Origin: Sporosarcina sp. P13
Lineage (GTDB): Bacteria > Bacillota > Bacilli > Bacillales_A > Planococcaceae
Assembly: GCF_002743055.1 (NCBI RefSeq)
Contig: NZ_PDYM01000009.1
Span: forward strand, 32,339 to 96,338
Length of the DNA: 64,000 nucleotides
Direction of reading: 5' to 3'
The position numbers were made by a program, and so were the translations under genes. The notes under the pieces were generated by a model. It did no database searches, had not been told where the DNA came from, and saw nothing but the letters and a program-made list of their open reading frames with translations. Of the stretch, positions 1 to 9,817 are shown piece after piece. The first letter of the stretch is position 1, and each line of letters starts with the position of its first letter.

Positions 1-276
1 GCAGAGTGGGGCGATTTCGTTTCTGGACCACGTGTTGTGGATGCAGATACAAAAGCACGCATGAAAGATATCCTTACAGACATTCAATCAGGTAAATTTG
101 CTAAGGAATGGATCGAAGAAAACAAAAACGGTCGTCCGAAGTTCAATGCAATCGAAGAAGCAGAATCTAAGCACCAAATCGAAGTTGTTGGGCAAAAGCT
201 TCGTTCTATGATGCCATTCATTAATGAAGGGGCTAAATCAAAAGAGGAAGAAGTGGTAGCGAGTGAGAAAAATTGA
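1..276 (+). CDS. ilvC: ketol-acid reductoisomerase, C-terminal part
   Basis: This is the last 91 codons of acetohydroxyacid isomeroreductase, the NADPH enzyme that makes 2,3-dihydroxy-isovalerate in valine/leucine synthesis. The visible part starts inside the C-terminal knotted domain ([13 protein letters not shown] is a typical stretch) and runs to a TGA at 274-276. The gene begins before the window. It overlaps the next gene, leuA, by 14 bases, so the two are probably translationally coupled in one ilv-leu operon. The charged Glu/Lys-rich tail is normal for Bacillales. The assignment rests on family resemblance plus the operon context. Confidence 0.92.
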   Translation, partial: AEWGDFVSGPRVVDADTKARMKDILTDIQSGKFAKEWIEENKNGRPKFNAIEEAESKHQIEVVGQKLRSMMPFINEGAKSKEEEVVASEKN

Positions 277-1804
277 TTTTTTCGATACAACTCTTCGCGA
301 CGGTGAGCAATCTGCAGGTATTAATCTAAATACAGTAGAAAAAATTGAGATCGCTCGTCAGCTAGAAAAACTTGGGGTAGCAGTTATTGAAGCAGGATTT
401 CCTGCTTCATCCCCAGGCGATTTCGAAGCCGTTCAACGCATTGCCAATACTGTGAAAAATTCAACAGTTACAGGTCTTGCAAGAGCGATGAAGAGTGATA
501 TTGATATTTCATGGGAAGCATTACGTGGTGGAGAACAACCGCATATCCATGTATTTTTAGCAACATCACCAATTCATATGGAGTATAAATTAAAAAAATC
601 TCCTGATGAAGTGATTACTAGTGCAGTGGATGCAGTTAAGTATGCAAAACAATATTTCCCTCTCGTTCAATGGTCAGCAGAAGATGCTTTCCGATCAGAA
701 CCTGAATTCCTAGTACGAATCATCAATCAAGTTATTGCAGCTGGAGCTACAACGATTAATATTCCAGATACTGTAGGTTATGCAACACCTGCAGAATACG
801 GTGCTCTATTTAAATATTTGAAAGAGAACGTTACAGGAGTAGAAAAAGTAAAACTTTCAGCGCATTGTCATGATGATCTAGGAATGGCTGTTGCTAACTC
901 AATCGCAGCAATTGAGAACGGTGCAGACCAAGTAGAATGTACAATTAACGGTATTGGTGAGCGTGCTGGAAATGCTTCTTTGGAAGAAATTGCAGTCGCT
1001 ATGCATATTCGTAAAGACTTCTACAACATGGAAACGGGTATCAACTTACAAGAAATCAAGCGTTCAAGCCAATTGGTTAGTCGTTTGACAGGAGTTGTTA
1101 TCCAGCCAAACAAAGCAGTTGTCGGTAAAAACGCATTTGCACATGAATCTGGTATCCACCAAGATGGCATGCTGAAAAACCGTCAAACATATGAAATCAT
1201 TACACCTGAACTAATCGGTGAAGTGGATATGCCATTAGCACTTGGTAAACACTCAGGCCGTCATGCATTCAAGGATCGTGCAATTAGCATGGGCTTTGAA
1301 CTAAATGATAAACAATTAAATGAAGCATTTGCTGACTTCAAAAAACTAGCAGACCGTAAAAAAGAAATTACAGAAGACGATTTGTTTGTACTCTTTACTG
1401 GACAACAATTAGCGGATACGGATACACCAATCTATGAATTGCATAATGTTCAAGTACAATATGGCACAAACAATATACCGACAGCTACAGTGACAGCGAC
1501 TGTACCGAACGGTGAAACTGTAACAGTTGCTACTACTGGAGCAGGTTCTGTTGAGTCAATTTTCAATGCGTTAGAATTGGTCATCAAAGGCGAAGTACTT
1601 ATTTTGGATTATCGTGTGACTTCGATTGGTAAAGGTCGCGATGCACTTGGCGAAGCAGTAGTGAACTTAAACTATAACGGACTTGAGTTGAAAGGCCGTG
1701 ATGTTGCGCAAGATGTTTTAGAAGCATCAGCAAAAGCTTATTTAAACGCTATCAATCGTCAGTTGGTTCGTGAACGATTACGTAAACAAGAGTTACTTAA
1801 TTAA
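263..1804 (+). CDS. leuA: 2-isopropylmalate synthase
   Basis: Condenses acetyl-CoA with 2-oxoisovalerate, the first committed step of leucine synthesis. The 513-residue protein has the expected order: DRE-TIM barrel (residues about 4-270) with the N-terminal [11 protein letters not shown] motif, a metal-binding HCHDD pair (about 201-205), then the C-terminal LeuA dimer/regulatory domain (about 365-500), where leucine feedback acts in this family. The start is GTG at 263, inside the end of ilvC, with a GAGGAAG ribosome site just upstream. Length is normal for Bacillales LeuA. A 68-base gap separates it from leuB. No leader is visible because the operon promoter lies upstream of the window. Confidence 0.96.
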   Translation: MRKIDFFDTTLRDGEQSAGINLNTVEKIEIARQLEKLGVAVIEAGFPASSPGDFEAVQRIANTVKNSTVTGLARAMKSDIDISWEALRGGEQPHIHVFLATSPIHMEYKLKKSPDEVITSAVDAVKYAKQYFPLVQWSAEDAFRSEPEFLVRIINQVIAAGATTINIPDTVGYATPAEYGALFKYLKENVTGVEKVKLSAHCHDDLGMAVANSIAAIENGADQVECTINGIGERAGNASLEEIAVAMHIRKDFYNMETGINLQEIKRSSQLVSRLTGVVIQPNKAVVGKNAFAHESGIHQDGMLKNRQTYEIITPELIGEVDMPLALGKHSGRHAFKDRAISMGFELNDKQLNEAFADFKKLADRKKEITEDDLFVLFTGQQLADTDTPIYELHNVQVQYGTNNIPTATVTATVPNGETVTVATTGAGSVESIFNALELVIKGEVLILDYRVTSIGKGRDALGEAVVNLNYNGLELKGRDVAQDVLEASAKAYLNAINRQLVRERLRKQELLN

Positions 1805-1872
1805 TAAGTAAGCAACAAAGGGACAGAGTATTCGATTGGATGATACGAGATTGATCAAGGGGGAGAAGTTCT

Positions 1873-2973
1873 ATGGAAAAGAAAATAGCAGTATTACCCG
1901 GCGACGGCATAGGACCCGAGGTAGTAGCAGAGGCAGTTCGAGTGTTGGAGGTAATTGGTAGACGCTTTAACCATACATTCCATACTGAGTATGGATTAAT
2001 TGGTGGAGCGGCTATTGATGAGAAAAATGATCCACTTCCAAAAGAGACAATTGAGTTATGTGAGTCAAGTGACGCCATTCTCTTAGGTGCAGTTGGAGGC
2101 CCGAAATGGGATCAAAATCCATCTGAATTACGGCCGGAAAAAGGGTTGCTTGCAATACGTAAACATTTTGATCTATTTGCAAACCTTCGTCCTGTTGCAG
2201 CTGTTCCTTCTTTGATCCAAGCTTCTCCTCTAAAAGAAGAGATCATCAAGGAAGTAGATATGATGATTGTTCGGGAATTAACTGGTGGATTATACTTCGG
2301 AAAACCGAGCCACCATACAGATCAATCTGCAGTGGATACGTTAGTGTATACGCGTGAAGAAATCGAACGCATTGTCGACAAAGGTTTCGAACTTGCCCGT
2401 GTACGTAAAGGCAAAGTAACTTCTGTGGACAAAGCGAATGTGCTCGAGTCTAGTAAGCTTTGGAGAAAAATCGTGGATGAGAAGAAAGCAGATTATCCAG
2501 ATGTACAAGTGGAACATCAATTAGTCGATTCTGCTGCAATGAAACTTATCACGAATCCAGCGTATTTTGATGTCATTATTACTGAGAATATGTTTGGAGA
2601 TATCTTAAGTGATGAAGCATCTGTTATTACAGGTTCACTTGGACTATTGCCTTCAGCAAGTGTTCGTTCCGACGGATTGGGCCTATACGAGCCCGTACAC
2701 GGATCAGCTCCGGACGTGGCAGGACAAGGAATTGCCAATCCGGCAGCAACTATACTTTCAGTTGCGATGATGCTGAAGTATTCATTCGGATTAGAAACAG
2801 AAGCAACAGCTATAGAGAAAGCTGTTAATACAGTATTTGAAGAAGGCCATTTCACAGCAGATTTAGCAAGCAAAGACCAACGTCCATTATCTACGAAAGA
2901 ATGGACAGATAAAATTATAGATGAACTAGATCTTCAGTTCGTATCCAACAGCATCATGTACTCGTATATATAA
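1873..2973 (+). CDS. leuB: 3-isopropylmalate dehydrogenase
   Basis: NAD-dependent oxidative decarboxylation of 3-isopropylmalate to 2-oxoisocaproate, the third leucine-specific step. 366 residues. It opens with the [10 protein letters not shown] nucleotide-site motif and carries the [13 protein letters not shown] signature of the isocitrate/isopropylmalate dehydrogenase family near residues 236-248. ATG at 1873 follows AAGGGGGAG. The last dozen residues, after the usual IIDEL end, extend further than I expect for the family, possibly from a shifted stop; the catalytic core is unaffected. The TAA is followed at once by an out-of-register ATG, but the next gene really starts 36 bases later. Confidence 0.96.
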   Translation: MEKKIAVLPGDGIGPEVVAEAVRVLEVIGRRFNHTFHTEYGLIGGAAIDEKNDPLPKETIELCESSDAILLGAVGGPKWDQNPSELRPEKGLLAIRKHFDLFANLRPVAAVPSLIQASPLKEEIIKEVDMMIVRELTGGLYFGKPSHHTDQSAVDTLVYTREEIERIVDKGFELARVRKGKVTSVDKANVLESSKLWRKIVDEKKADYPDVQVEHQLVDSAAMKLITNPAYFDVIITENMFGDILSDEASVITGSLGLLPSASVRSDGLGLYEPVHGSAPDVAGQGIANPAATILSVAMMLKYSFGLETEATAIEKAVNTVFEEGHFTADLASKDQRPLSTKEWTDKIIDELDLQFVSNSIMYSYI

Positions 2974-3008
2974 TGAATAAAGGTAATGGCTTGGAAGGAG
3001 AAACTATT

Positions 3009-4421
3009 ATGGCTAAAACAATTATAGAGAAGATATGGGATCAACATATAGTTTACGAAGAACAGGGAAAGCCAGATTTGCTTTATATCGATCTTCATTT
3101 AATACATGAAGTAACATCACCGCAAGCATTTGAGGGCTTACGTCTAGCGAATCGTAAAGTGCGAAGACCAGATCTTTGCTTTGCAACTATGGATCATAAT
3201 GTTCCAACAAAAAACTTACCGGTTATTAACGACCCAATTGCAAAAAAACAAATAATGACGTTAGAAAAAAACTGTGAAGAGTTTGGTATTCAATTAGCAG
3301 ATATGTCACATCCAGATCAGGGAATTGTTCATATTATCGGTCCGGAACTAGGATTAACACAGCCTGGTAAAACGATTGTTTGTGGGGATAGCCACACGTC
3401 TACACATGGAGCGTTTGGTGCAATTGCTTTTGGAATTGGAACGAGTGAAGTAGAGCACGTTTTGTCTACACAAACTCTATGGCAGAACAAACCAAAAACA
3501 ATGGAAATTCGTGTAACTGGGAAAATTGGTTTTGGTGTAACGGCAAAAGATATTATCTTAGCAATCATCTCCAAATTCGGTATTGGTGTAGGAACTGGTC
3601 ACATCGTAGAATATACAGGAGAAGCAATCCGTGGACTATCGATGGAAGAGCGCATGACAATTTGTAATATGTCGATTGAAGCAGGAGCTAAAGCAGGTTT
3701 AATTGGACCGGATGAAACGACGATTGAATACTTACGTGGTCGCCGATACGCTCCACAAGGTCAAGAGTTTGAAGAAGCAGCTGAACGTTGGCTTGCGTTA
3801 AACACTGACGAAGGCGCACAGTTTGATCAAGTATTGGAAATCAATGCAGAAGAAATCGAACCATTCGTTACGTGGGGAACAAATCCATCTATGGGTTCTG
3901 GCATCTCTGCTAAAATTCCAACAACTGCTGATTATACGTCTGAAACTGAGAAGTCTGGACTTCGTTCGGCTTTAGAGTATATGGGCTTAGAAGAAGGTCA
4001 ACCGTTAACATCAATCGATATTCAGCATGTCTTTATCGGTTCATGTACGAATGCTCGCTTAAGTGACTTGCAGGCAGCAGCTGATGTAGTGAATGGGAAG
4101 AAAGTTCATCCTTCAGTGACAGCAATTGTAGTTCCAGGTTCACGTACGGTGAAAAAACAAGCCGAAGACATTGGTCTGGATCAAATTTTCATAGATGCAG
4201 GATTCGAGTGGAGAGAATCGGGATGCAGTATGTGTCTTGCAATGAATGATGACGTTGTACCAGCTGGAGAACGCTGTGCATCGACTTCAAACCGAAACTT
4301 TGAAGGGCGCCAAGGTGCTGGAGCTCGCACGCATCTAGTCAGCCCATCAATGGCTGCAGCCGCTGCTATTGCCGGACATTTCGTAGATGTACGCAAAATC
4401 AGTGCAGCTGTGCATAATTGA
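3009..4421 (+). CDS. leuC: 3-isopropylmalate dehydratase, large subunit
   Basis: Large [4Fe-4S] subunit of isopropylmalate isomerase, converting 2- to 3-isopropylmalate together with LeuD. Aconitase fold. The three cluster cysteines are visible in FIGSCTNAR (about residue 350) and GCSMC (about 410-413). The [14 protein letters not shown] substrate motif is present. I place the start at ATG 3009 because GGAAGGAG sits 8 bases upstream and the protein then begins [11 protein letters not shown], as in relatives. An in-frame ATG at 2973 would add 12 residues without a suitable ribosome site. The product is 470 residues, normal length. LeuD follows after 13 bases. Confidence 0.96.
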   Translation: MAKTIIEKIWDQHIVYEEQGKPDLLYIDLHLIHEVTSPQAFEGLRLANRKVRRPDLCFATMDHNVPTKNLPVINDPIAKKQIMTLEKNCEEFGIQLADMSHPDQGIVHIIGPELGLTQPGKTIVCGDSHTSTHGAFGAIAFGIGTSEVEHVLSTQTLWQNKPKTMEIRVTGKIGFGVTAKDIILAIISKFGIGVGTGHIVEYTGEAIRGLSMEERMTICNMSIEAGAKAGLIGPDETTIEYLRGRRYAPQGQEFEEAAERWLALNTDEGAQFDQVLEINAEEIEPFVTWGTNPSMGSGISAKIPTTADYTSETEKSGLRSALEYMGLEEGQPLTSIDIQHVFIGSCTNARLSDLQAAADVVNGKKVHPSVTAIVVPGSRTVKKQAEDIGLDQIFIDAGFEWRESGCSMCLAMNDDVVPAGERCASTSNRNFEGRQGAGARTHLVSPSMAAAAAIAGHFVDVRKISAAVHN

Positions 4422-4434
4422 GGAGGGTATATAG

Positions 4435-5019
4435 ATGGAACCGATTAATAAAATAGTGAGTGTTCTTACACCATTAGATAAAAATAATGTAGATACAGAC
4501 CAAATCATTTCAAAAGAGTTTTTGAAGCGAATTGAACGTACAGGTTTTGGCGAGTTTTTATTCTATCACTGGCGCTTTAATGCGGATGGCTCAAAGAATG
4601 AAGATTTTGTGTTAAACGATCCACGCTTTGATGGTTCAACAATTCTTGTAGCACATGATAATTTCGGTTGTGGTTCATCGCGTGAACACGCACCGTGGGC
4701 TATTCTTGACTATGGTTTTCGTGTTGTTATTGCACCAAGCTTTGCAGACATTTTCCATAACAACTGTTTCAAAAATGGAATCTTGCCTATTAAATTAACT
4801 GTTGCTGAAGTGGATGAATTTTTAGCTAAAGGTAAAAATGCTCCATACCAATTGACGGTTAACTTAGAAGAGCAAACAGTTTCAGGAGAAGATGGTACAG
4901 TCTATAGCTTCGATATAGATCCATATTATAAAAAGATGTTGCTTAACGGTTGGGACGAAATTTCATTAACATTCCAATATGAAGATCAAATTGCTGCGTA
5001 CGAAAAGCAGCGTGCATAA
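4435..5019 (+). CDS. leuD: 3-isopropylmalate dehydratase, small subunit
   Basis: Small subunit of isopropylmalate isomerase, forming the swivel domain that closes over the LeuC cluster. 194 residues, standard for the LeuD type 1 family. The segment DNFGCGSSREHAPWA (about residues 75-89) is the family signature. ATG 4435 is preceded by GAGGAGGG. This is the last gene of the leucine block: an extended inverted repeat followed by T residues begins 5 bases after the stop. Confidence 0.97.
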   Translation: MEPINKIVSVLTPLDKNNVDTDQIISKEFLKRIERTGFGEFLFYHWRFNADGSKNEDFVLNDPRFDGSTILVAHDNFGCGSSREHAPWAILDYGFRVVIAPSFADIFHNNCFKNGILPIKLTVAEVDEFLAKGKNAPYQLTVNLEEQTVSGEDGTVYSFDIDPYYKKMLLNGWDEISLTFQYEDQIAAYEKQRA

Positions 5020-5024
5020 TATAG

Positions 5025-5075
5025 AAGGTTGTCCAGGAAGTCATTGAAAAATGCCTTTCTGTGACAGCCTTTTCC
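5025..5075 (+). terminator. Rho-independent terminator after leuD
   Basis: AAGGTTGTC plus CAGGAAG (5025-5040) pairs with CTTTCTG plus GACAGCCTT (5055-5071), with one bulged T, followed by TTTCC. It closes the ilv-leu operon. Confidence 0.75.
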
Positions 5076-5175
5076 TATTTCCCCAAAAAGTATTTGAAAC
5101 TTTTTTCTTTAATCTACGTCTATAGGCTGCGTAGTTGCCGGGAGGATATTTATATACGTTTTGATTGTGTTCTTA

Positions 5176-5184
5176 TGCTATAAT
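5176..5184 (+). promoter_or_regulatory. extended -10 promoter for the SLH gene at 5245
   Basis: TGC directly followed by TATAAT (5179-5184) is an extended -10 element. No good -35 lies 17 bases upstream. The distance to the GTG start is about 60 bases. Confidence 0.5.
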
Positions 5185-5244
5185 TAGCGAGGGGTTATAC
5201 ATACTACGACAAAGAAATACAGTAAATGGAGTTGAATTTTTAAC

Positions 5245-7512
5245 GTGGTGATTTCAGCAAAAACAAACAATAGCATTATACTCTTTTCTATTATAGTTGC
5301 CCTATTAGTGTATCTTAACTTTCCCTTACTTACTGCACAAGCAGAAGTGCAAAATCAGCGGTTTTCCGATGTCAGCAATGAATTTTGGGCTAAAGATGAA
5401 GTGACTCGCCTAGTAGATGAGGGAATTATCAATGGCTACCAAGATCTACAATTCCGCCCAGGTGTTAGTATTGTCCGTGGGCAAGCGGCTAATCTATTAA
5501 CGGTTGCGTTAGATTTACCAGATGCCCCTTATCAGCCGATTTTCAAAGATGTAAGCTCAAAATCTTCAAATTTACGTGGAGCGATGGCTACTTATCAAGC
5601 GGGAATTTTTGGCGGTAAACCCGATGGCACGTTTGGAACTAGCGATAACTTAACGAGAGAACAAATGGCAAGTGTATTGGTTAAGGCATTTAAATTAAAA
5701 GATACCGGAGAAGAAGTTCGTTTTACGGATGATAATAAAATTAGTGAATCGCATAAGTATGGTGTAAAAGTTCTGATGCAACATAAAATTACAACAGGTA
5801 AAGAAGATGGTTCATTTGCTCCTAAAGACCCTGTAACTCGAGGATCATTTGTAGTGTTTTTACATAGAGCGATGATCCAGACGGGTATGTTAGATGAGAA
5901 AGAATCAATCAAATTCAATAAACCACAAACAACAGGAAAATTTGAACCGATACGATTTGAACAGAAGCTTGTAAAAGTTCCATTATCAGACAATAGTCAA
6001 ACGTTCTTACGTTCAAATAATTATTTGCAGTTAAGTGCACAACGCGTAAAGCAGCATGCGCATGCTACAGACCGGATCTACATTTATGGTGTGAGTGATA
6101 TGAAAAATACGAGAGTGACCGTAACAAAACGTGAATTGCCAAATGGTGACTATTTTGTGTTTGTCGAGTTACGAAACCCTGACCGAATGCCGATCCGTGT
6201 AGATTTAGTGCAAGTGGAAGAAAATATCGAATCGATGCGTTTAGAGTCTTATAGTAAATATCCGATAAAAAAAGACATTGATGAAACGTTCGGTTTCGAT
6301 ATTGCTACTTCACCAATTGGTGTACTTGAAACGATAACCTCTCAAGGTACGGGTCAACAGATGATTGCGAAATCGTATCGTTCACGTGAATTAGAGATGA
6401 GATACCCTAACGGTGCAACGAGTCATACACGTGAGTTACAAGAAGAGAGAGATTCTTATAGCAATATTTTGATGGGTTCAAATCGCGTATCCATTTATCA
6501 GCTATACTCACGTGGCTATGATGTAGTCGATCAATGGTATTTAGCATCTGCGGAGAAATTATTCTCTACGAATGAACGGATGGATGCGTGGATACGTGAA
6601 TCCGTTACGTATTATAAGAAACGTAATAAGTGGTACACAGCGAATGGTCCGTATAATAAAATGGCGACTACAATTGAACCAATGCCCGCTTCAGGCAGGG
6701 GATATGGTCGGAATTTATTGTTAGTGAAAGAAGATCGTGTCATGCTTCTTTATAATCAAACACAAGAACGATTTTATGAAGATATACTCCATAACGCATT
6801 CACGAACTTAACAATTTTTAGAGGGAGTAAACCGTATTGGGAAACCGAAGTGACGAGTACGTATTTGAAACACTTGTATAACATTACGGCACCATTCGTT
6901 GATACACGCTTTAATGAACAAATTGCATTATTCCTCTATAATGGTGGAAATGCATTTGGACATAAAGATTATAATGAGGGCTTGAAAAATTACGCAAATT
7001 TACTCGTACAGCAGCATAAGAGCGGCAATGTCAGTGCGTTGTCAAGTACAGCCTACTATATTCCTGATTATTTTCCAACGAGACAGCAAGTTCGAACACA
7101 TACTTCCATGAACCACTTGCTTGGTGGGATGAATATCCTGTTGTTGGCATACCAAGAATTTAAGAACCCTGTCTATTTAGAGAACGCCAGCGCTATTGAA
7201 AAGGCGATTCGGACAGAAGAGAAGAAGTGGATTCGGAGTGACGGTGATATTTGGTACAAACGTGCACCGGATGGACAGTTTATTGGAAGAGATTATGTTC
7301 ATTTAACATTGGAAGATTTGATTCATTCGTATGAAATGTGGTCAAAAGTAGACCAATCAAAAGCCAAAGTCTTTGAGCGAATGATTCGTTCAAAAGCAGG
7401 TTATTTGAATAAGACGAAACAAGGCTACACAACGAAGATTAAAGTAGGTTTACAGCGAATCAATATGTCTAACTTACTTCCAGCAGGTAAGGAACATACA
7501 GACGCATTGTAA
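5245..7512 (+). CDS. SLH-domain surface protein with a helical-toroid-like C-terminus
   Basis: A 755-residue exported protein. A hydrophobic signal segment covers about residues 9-33 and ends near AQAEV. Three S-layer homology domains follow (about 38-85, 98-145, 158-210), which bind pyruvylated secondary wall polymer. The middle (about 240-470) is not recognised. The C-terminal part (about 490-740) is rich in helices with Trp/Tyr/Asn patches and the sequence SDGDIWYKRAPDG, resembling the alpha/alpha toroid of polysaccharide epimerases and lyases such as glucuronyl C5-epimerase; this is inference. The start is GTG 5245 (a second GTG follows) after TGGAGTTGA, with a stop codon between that site and the start in another frame. 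It faces a convergent SLH glucosaminidase. Function unknown beyond wall attachment. Confidence 0.75.
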   Translation: MVISAKTNNSIILFSIIVALLVYLNFPLLTAQAEVQNQRFSDVSNEFWAKDEVTRLVDEGIINGYQDLQFRPGVSIVRGQAANLLTVALDLPDAPYQPIFKDVSSKSSNLRGAMATYQAGIFGGKPDGTFGTSDNLTREQMASVLVKAFKLKDTGEEVRFTDDNKISESHKYGVKVLMQHKITTGKEDGSFAPKDPVTRGSFVVFLHRAMIQTGMLDEKESIKFNKPQTTGKFEPIRFEQKLVKVPLSDNSQTFLRSNNYLQLSAQRVKQHAHATDRIYIYGVSDMKNTRVTVTKRELPNGDYFVFVELRNPDRMPIRVDLVQVEENIESMRLESYSKYPIKKDIDETFGFDIATSPIGVLETITSQGTGQQMIAKSYRSRELEMRYPNGATSHTRELQEERDSYSNILMGSNRVSIYQLYSRGYDVVDQWYLASAEKLFSTNERMDAWIRESVTYYKKRNKWYTANGPYNKMATTIEPMPASGRGYGRNLLLVKEDRVMLLYNQTQERFYEDILHNAFTNLTIFRGSKPYWETEVTSTYLKHLYNITAPFVDTRFNEQIALFLYNGGNAFGHKDYNEGLKNYANLLVQQHKSGNVSALSSTAYYIPDYFPTRQQVRTHTSMNHLLGGMNILLLAYQEFKNPVYLENASAIEKAIRTEEKKWIRSDGDIWYKRAPDGQFIGRDYVHLTLEDLIHSYEMWSKVDQSKAKVFERMIRSKAGYLNKTKQGYTTKIKVGLQRINMSNLLPAGKEHTDAL

Positions 7513-7516
7513 TACT

Positions 7517-7552
7517 AAAAACACCATCTCTGCTAGTGGAGATGGTGTTTTT
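7517..7552. terminator. bidirectional terminator between convergent SLH genes
   Basis: A perfect 14-bp stem: AAAAACACCATCTC (7517-7530) with GAGATGGTGTTTTT (7539-7552), 8-base loop. A/T runs on both sides suit termination in both directions. Confidence 0.85.
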
Positions 7553-7564
7553 CTGTTACTTACT

Positions 7565-9589
7565 TTATTTGATTACAGTGACGAGATTAGAATGGATCCA
7601 ACCATAACGTTCGGCGGGTTTCATGTATTCTGGGTTGGTGTCGGCCAGTACTTTGTACCACACATAGCCATCTTCGTCTTTTGCACGGTCTAGGATTACG
7701 AGAGGATAACCGAATGCGGACATTTCACCCGGATGTTTAGCTTTATATGCAAATAAAATATTATTGCGTTTGTTTGATGTAGGGCTTGTCCGTATATTGA
7801 CATTCGTTGTGCCGGTATACGAAATAAATGCAAGTTCTGCTTGATTCGCATCTTTATTGCCTAGGAATTGATCAATTCTCCACATATGTCCGGCAATTTT
7901 GCTCCCCCAGTATGGATCAGAGGCGTATCTCATATTGAAACCAACTGCCTTGTTTCCAGGAGCGGCTCCATTCGCATAAGCACCAAACGGATTGGCGTAA
8001 TTCAAATTGATATATCGAGTAATGAATGCATCGACACTTTTCGTAGGATTTTGATAGAATTCACCTTTTTCTGGCGAAGAATCAAATACGCGAATGCCGA
8101 AAATATTATTTTTGTTTTGTGCATTGGCACTCATACCAAAATCACTTTCATGAATGGCAGTGGCTAAAATGAACATAGCATTAACATTGTGTAACTCTTC
8201 CATCTTTTTAGCATACGAACCAAGTCCGATGAGTTTTGACTTTGTTTTTGCCGCCTTATAACGTGCGATACCTGTTTTTTCTCTAGCATCTAACGCATTC
8301 ATGATAAAAAGATTTAATTCTGCTGCTGTATAAGAAGAAGGTTTACGCACGGATTGGAATTGGAAGTATGGATAGTAGGTTACCGCTTGTCCGTTTCCTT
8401 GCTCTTTAAAATGAACACCGTCGTTACTTGTATACGTCTGTCCTTTTTTCATAGTAGGGGAAGCAGGTCCCACAGTATACGCTGTATATCTTCCGGAATA
8501 TTGTTTACTCTTCGTATCGAATGTTCGGTAGTACGGGTAATGTACGAGTAGGCCGTCGTTCGTTACTATGTAGTAGCTTGAGCCTTTAGACAGTTGTGTC
8601 GGCACCAAGTCGACTTCTGCATGTTTTGCGTAATATGTATATCCACCTACTCCTACAACTACACGTTCATCACTACTTCCGATATACTCCAGTTCATGTC
8701 CTTTTTGAACATATGTCACTTCATTTTTCAATGCGGTGTCACTATAAAGGGACGTGTATTGCTTTGGATTTTCCGCAGCAAACACTTGTCCAGACTTCAT
8801 TTTGATTATTTTATTGTTGATTGAAATGGTTTGGATCACAGATGATGCATTGTAAGCAGCTAATGCATTCGCAAAACTGCTATAGGCATCGTTTGTAACA
8901 TGTAGTTGGCTGTTTGAAATGGTACTAACCTTATGTACTTTTGGATTTTCATTATCCACTATAGGAGGCACTGGAACAGGTGATCCACTTTGGTTAGTAA
9001 CTGCGAACATTCTATATAAGAACGCTGATGCATGGGCAATTGTTGCATTGCTTTTTGGCTTGAAATAACCGTTGTCTCCTCGAATAATATGTAAATTAGA
9101 CGCAGCCGATACAGCTCCGACAAAATTCGATGAGATACTCTTACTATCCTTAAACGGGACGAGTGTTGAATTAACGCTAATATCCAAGTAGCGGAATGCC
9201 TTAAAAATCATACCTGCCATTTGCTGTCTAGTAATCTGTTGACTCGGCTTGAATGTACCGTCTGGATAACCACCTAAAATACCAGCACCCGCCGCATTTT
9301 GAATTTCAATCGTACGTGACTGGTTCGCATGTAAATCTTTAAATGTGTACTTCGTCGATACGGGCAGTGCAAGGGATCGCGCTAGGTAAGAAGCGAACTC
9401 TCCTCGTGTGATCGCTCGATTCGGATAAACATTTCCTTTCGCATCAGTTTGGATGACGCCTTTATTGACCCAAAATGTCAGTTCCTCTTTCATTTGATGG
9501 CCGCTGAAATCATTGGCACTTGCAACTGACGTGAACAATGGAGAAACTAGTAGAAGCAACAATAGAAATGATGCAATCCATCTTTTCAA
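7565..9589 (-). CDS. SLH-anchored N-acetylglucosaminidase
   Basis: A 674-residue exported peptidoglycan hydrolase. Order: signal peptide (1-25, cut near ASA), three SLH domains (about 27-195), an unassigned middle containing repeated YYPYF/KGxxYxxxxDG-type strands, a glucosaminidase domain of the LytG/Auto type (about 445-575) with the catalytic Glu in AIHESDFG, and a C-terminal SH3-like domain (about 595-672). It should cut glycan strands between GlcNAc and MurNAc while held on the wall polymer by the SLH domains. ATG at 9589 follows GAGGGGGTTTTGAG. It shares a terminator with the convergent SLH gene. The fold order SLH then hydrolase matches other wall hydrolases of S-layer bearing Bacillales. 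Confidence 0.88.
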   Translation of the reverse strand: MKRWIASFLLLLLLVSPLFTSVASANDFSGHQMKEELTFWVNKGVIQTDAKGNVYPNRAITRGEFASYLARSLALPVSTKYTFKDLHANQSRTIEIQNAAGAGILGGYPDGTFKPSQQITRQQMAGMIFKAFRYLDISVNSTLVPFKDSKSISSNFVGAVSAASNLHIIRGDNGYFKPKSNATIAHASAFLYRMFAVTNQSGSPVPVPPIVDNENPKVHKVSTISNSQLHVTNDAYSSFANALAAYNASSVIQTISINNKIIKMKSGQVFAAENPKQYTSLYSDTALKNEVTYVQKGHELEYIGSSDERVVVGVGGYTYYAKHAEVDLVPTQLSKGSSYYIVTNDGLLVHYPYYRTFDTKSKQYSGRYTAYTVGPASPTMKKGQTYTSNDGVHFKEQGNGQAVTYYPYFQFQSVRKPSSYTAAELNLFIMNALDAREKTGIARYKAAKTKSKLIGLGSYAKKMEELHNVNAMFILATAIHESDFGMSANAQNKNNIFGIRVFDSSPEKGEFYQNPTKSVDAFITRYINLNYANPFGAYANGAAPGNKAVGFNMRYASDPYWGSKIAGHMWRIDQFLGNKDANQAELAFISYTGTTNVNIRTSPTSNKRNNILFAYKAKHPGEMSAFGYPLVILDRAKDEDGYVWYKVLADTNPEYMKPAERYGWIHSNLVTVIK

Positions 9590-9767
9590 CTCAAAACCCC
9601 CTCTATAAATATACTATAATTGTATCAGAAAGTAGCGGGCTTAGTAAGTTGCGTTTGTCATATTGGCAGATTCATACCATAAGGAGATTCAATCCTCTAG
9701 CCTTTAAAAAAAATGGATGAATTCGAAAAGATGCAACGAAAGCTTTCACAATTCTGTCCTAGATAGT

Positions 9768-9775
9768 GATATAAT
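9768..9775 (+). promoter_or_regulatory. extended -10 promoter upstream of the ligase gene
   Basis: TGA followed by TATAAT (9770-9775) forms TGN-TATAAT. A weak TTCACA lies upstream with 19-base spacing. The rest of the 228-base gap to the divergent glucosaminidase shows no gene. Confidence 0.4.
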
Positions 9776-9817
9776 GCAACAAGGAACACGCAAGCGCAGA
9801 AAGGGTTTTAAAGTCTA

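Noticed and set aside
2973..3008. Longer leuC start at ATG 2973
   Set aside because: The ribosome site GGAAGGAG is between this ATG and ATG 3009, and family members start at MAKTIIEK.
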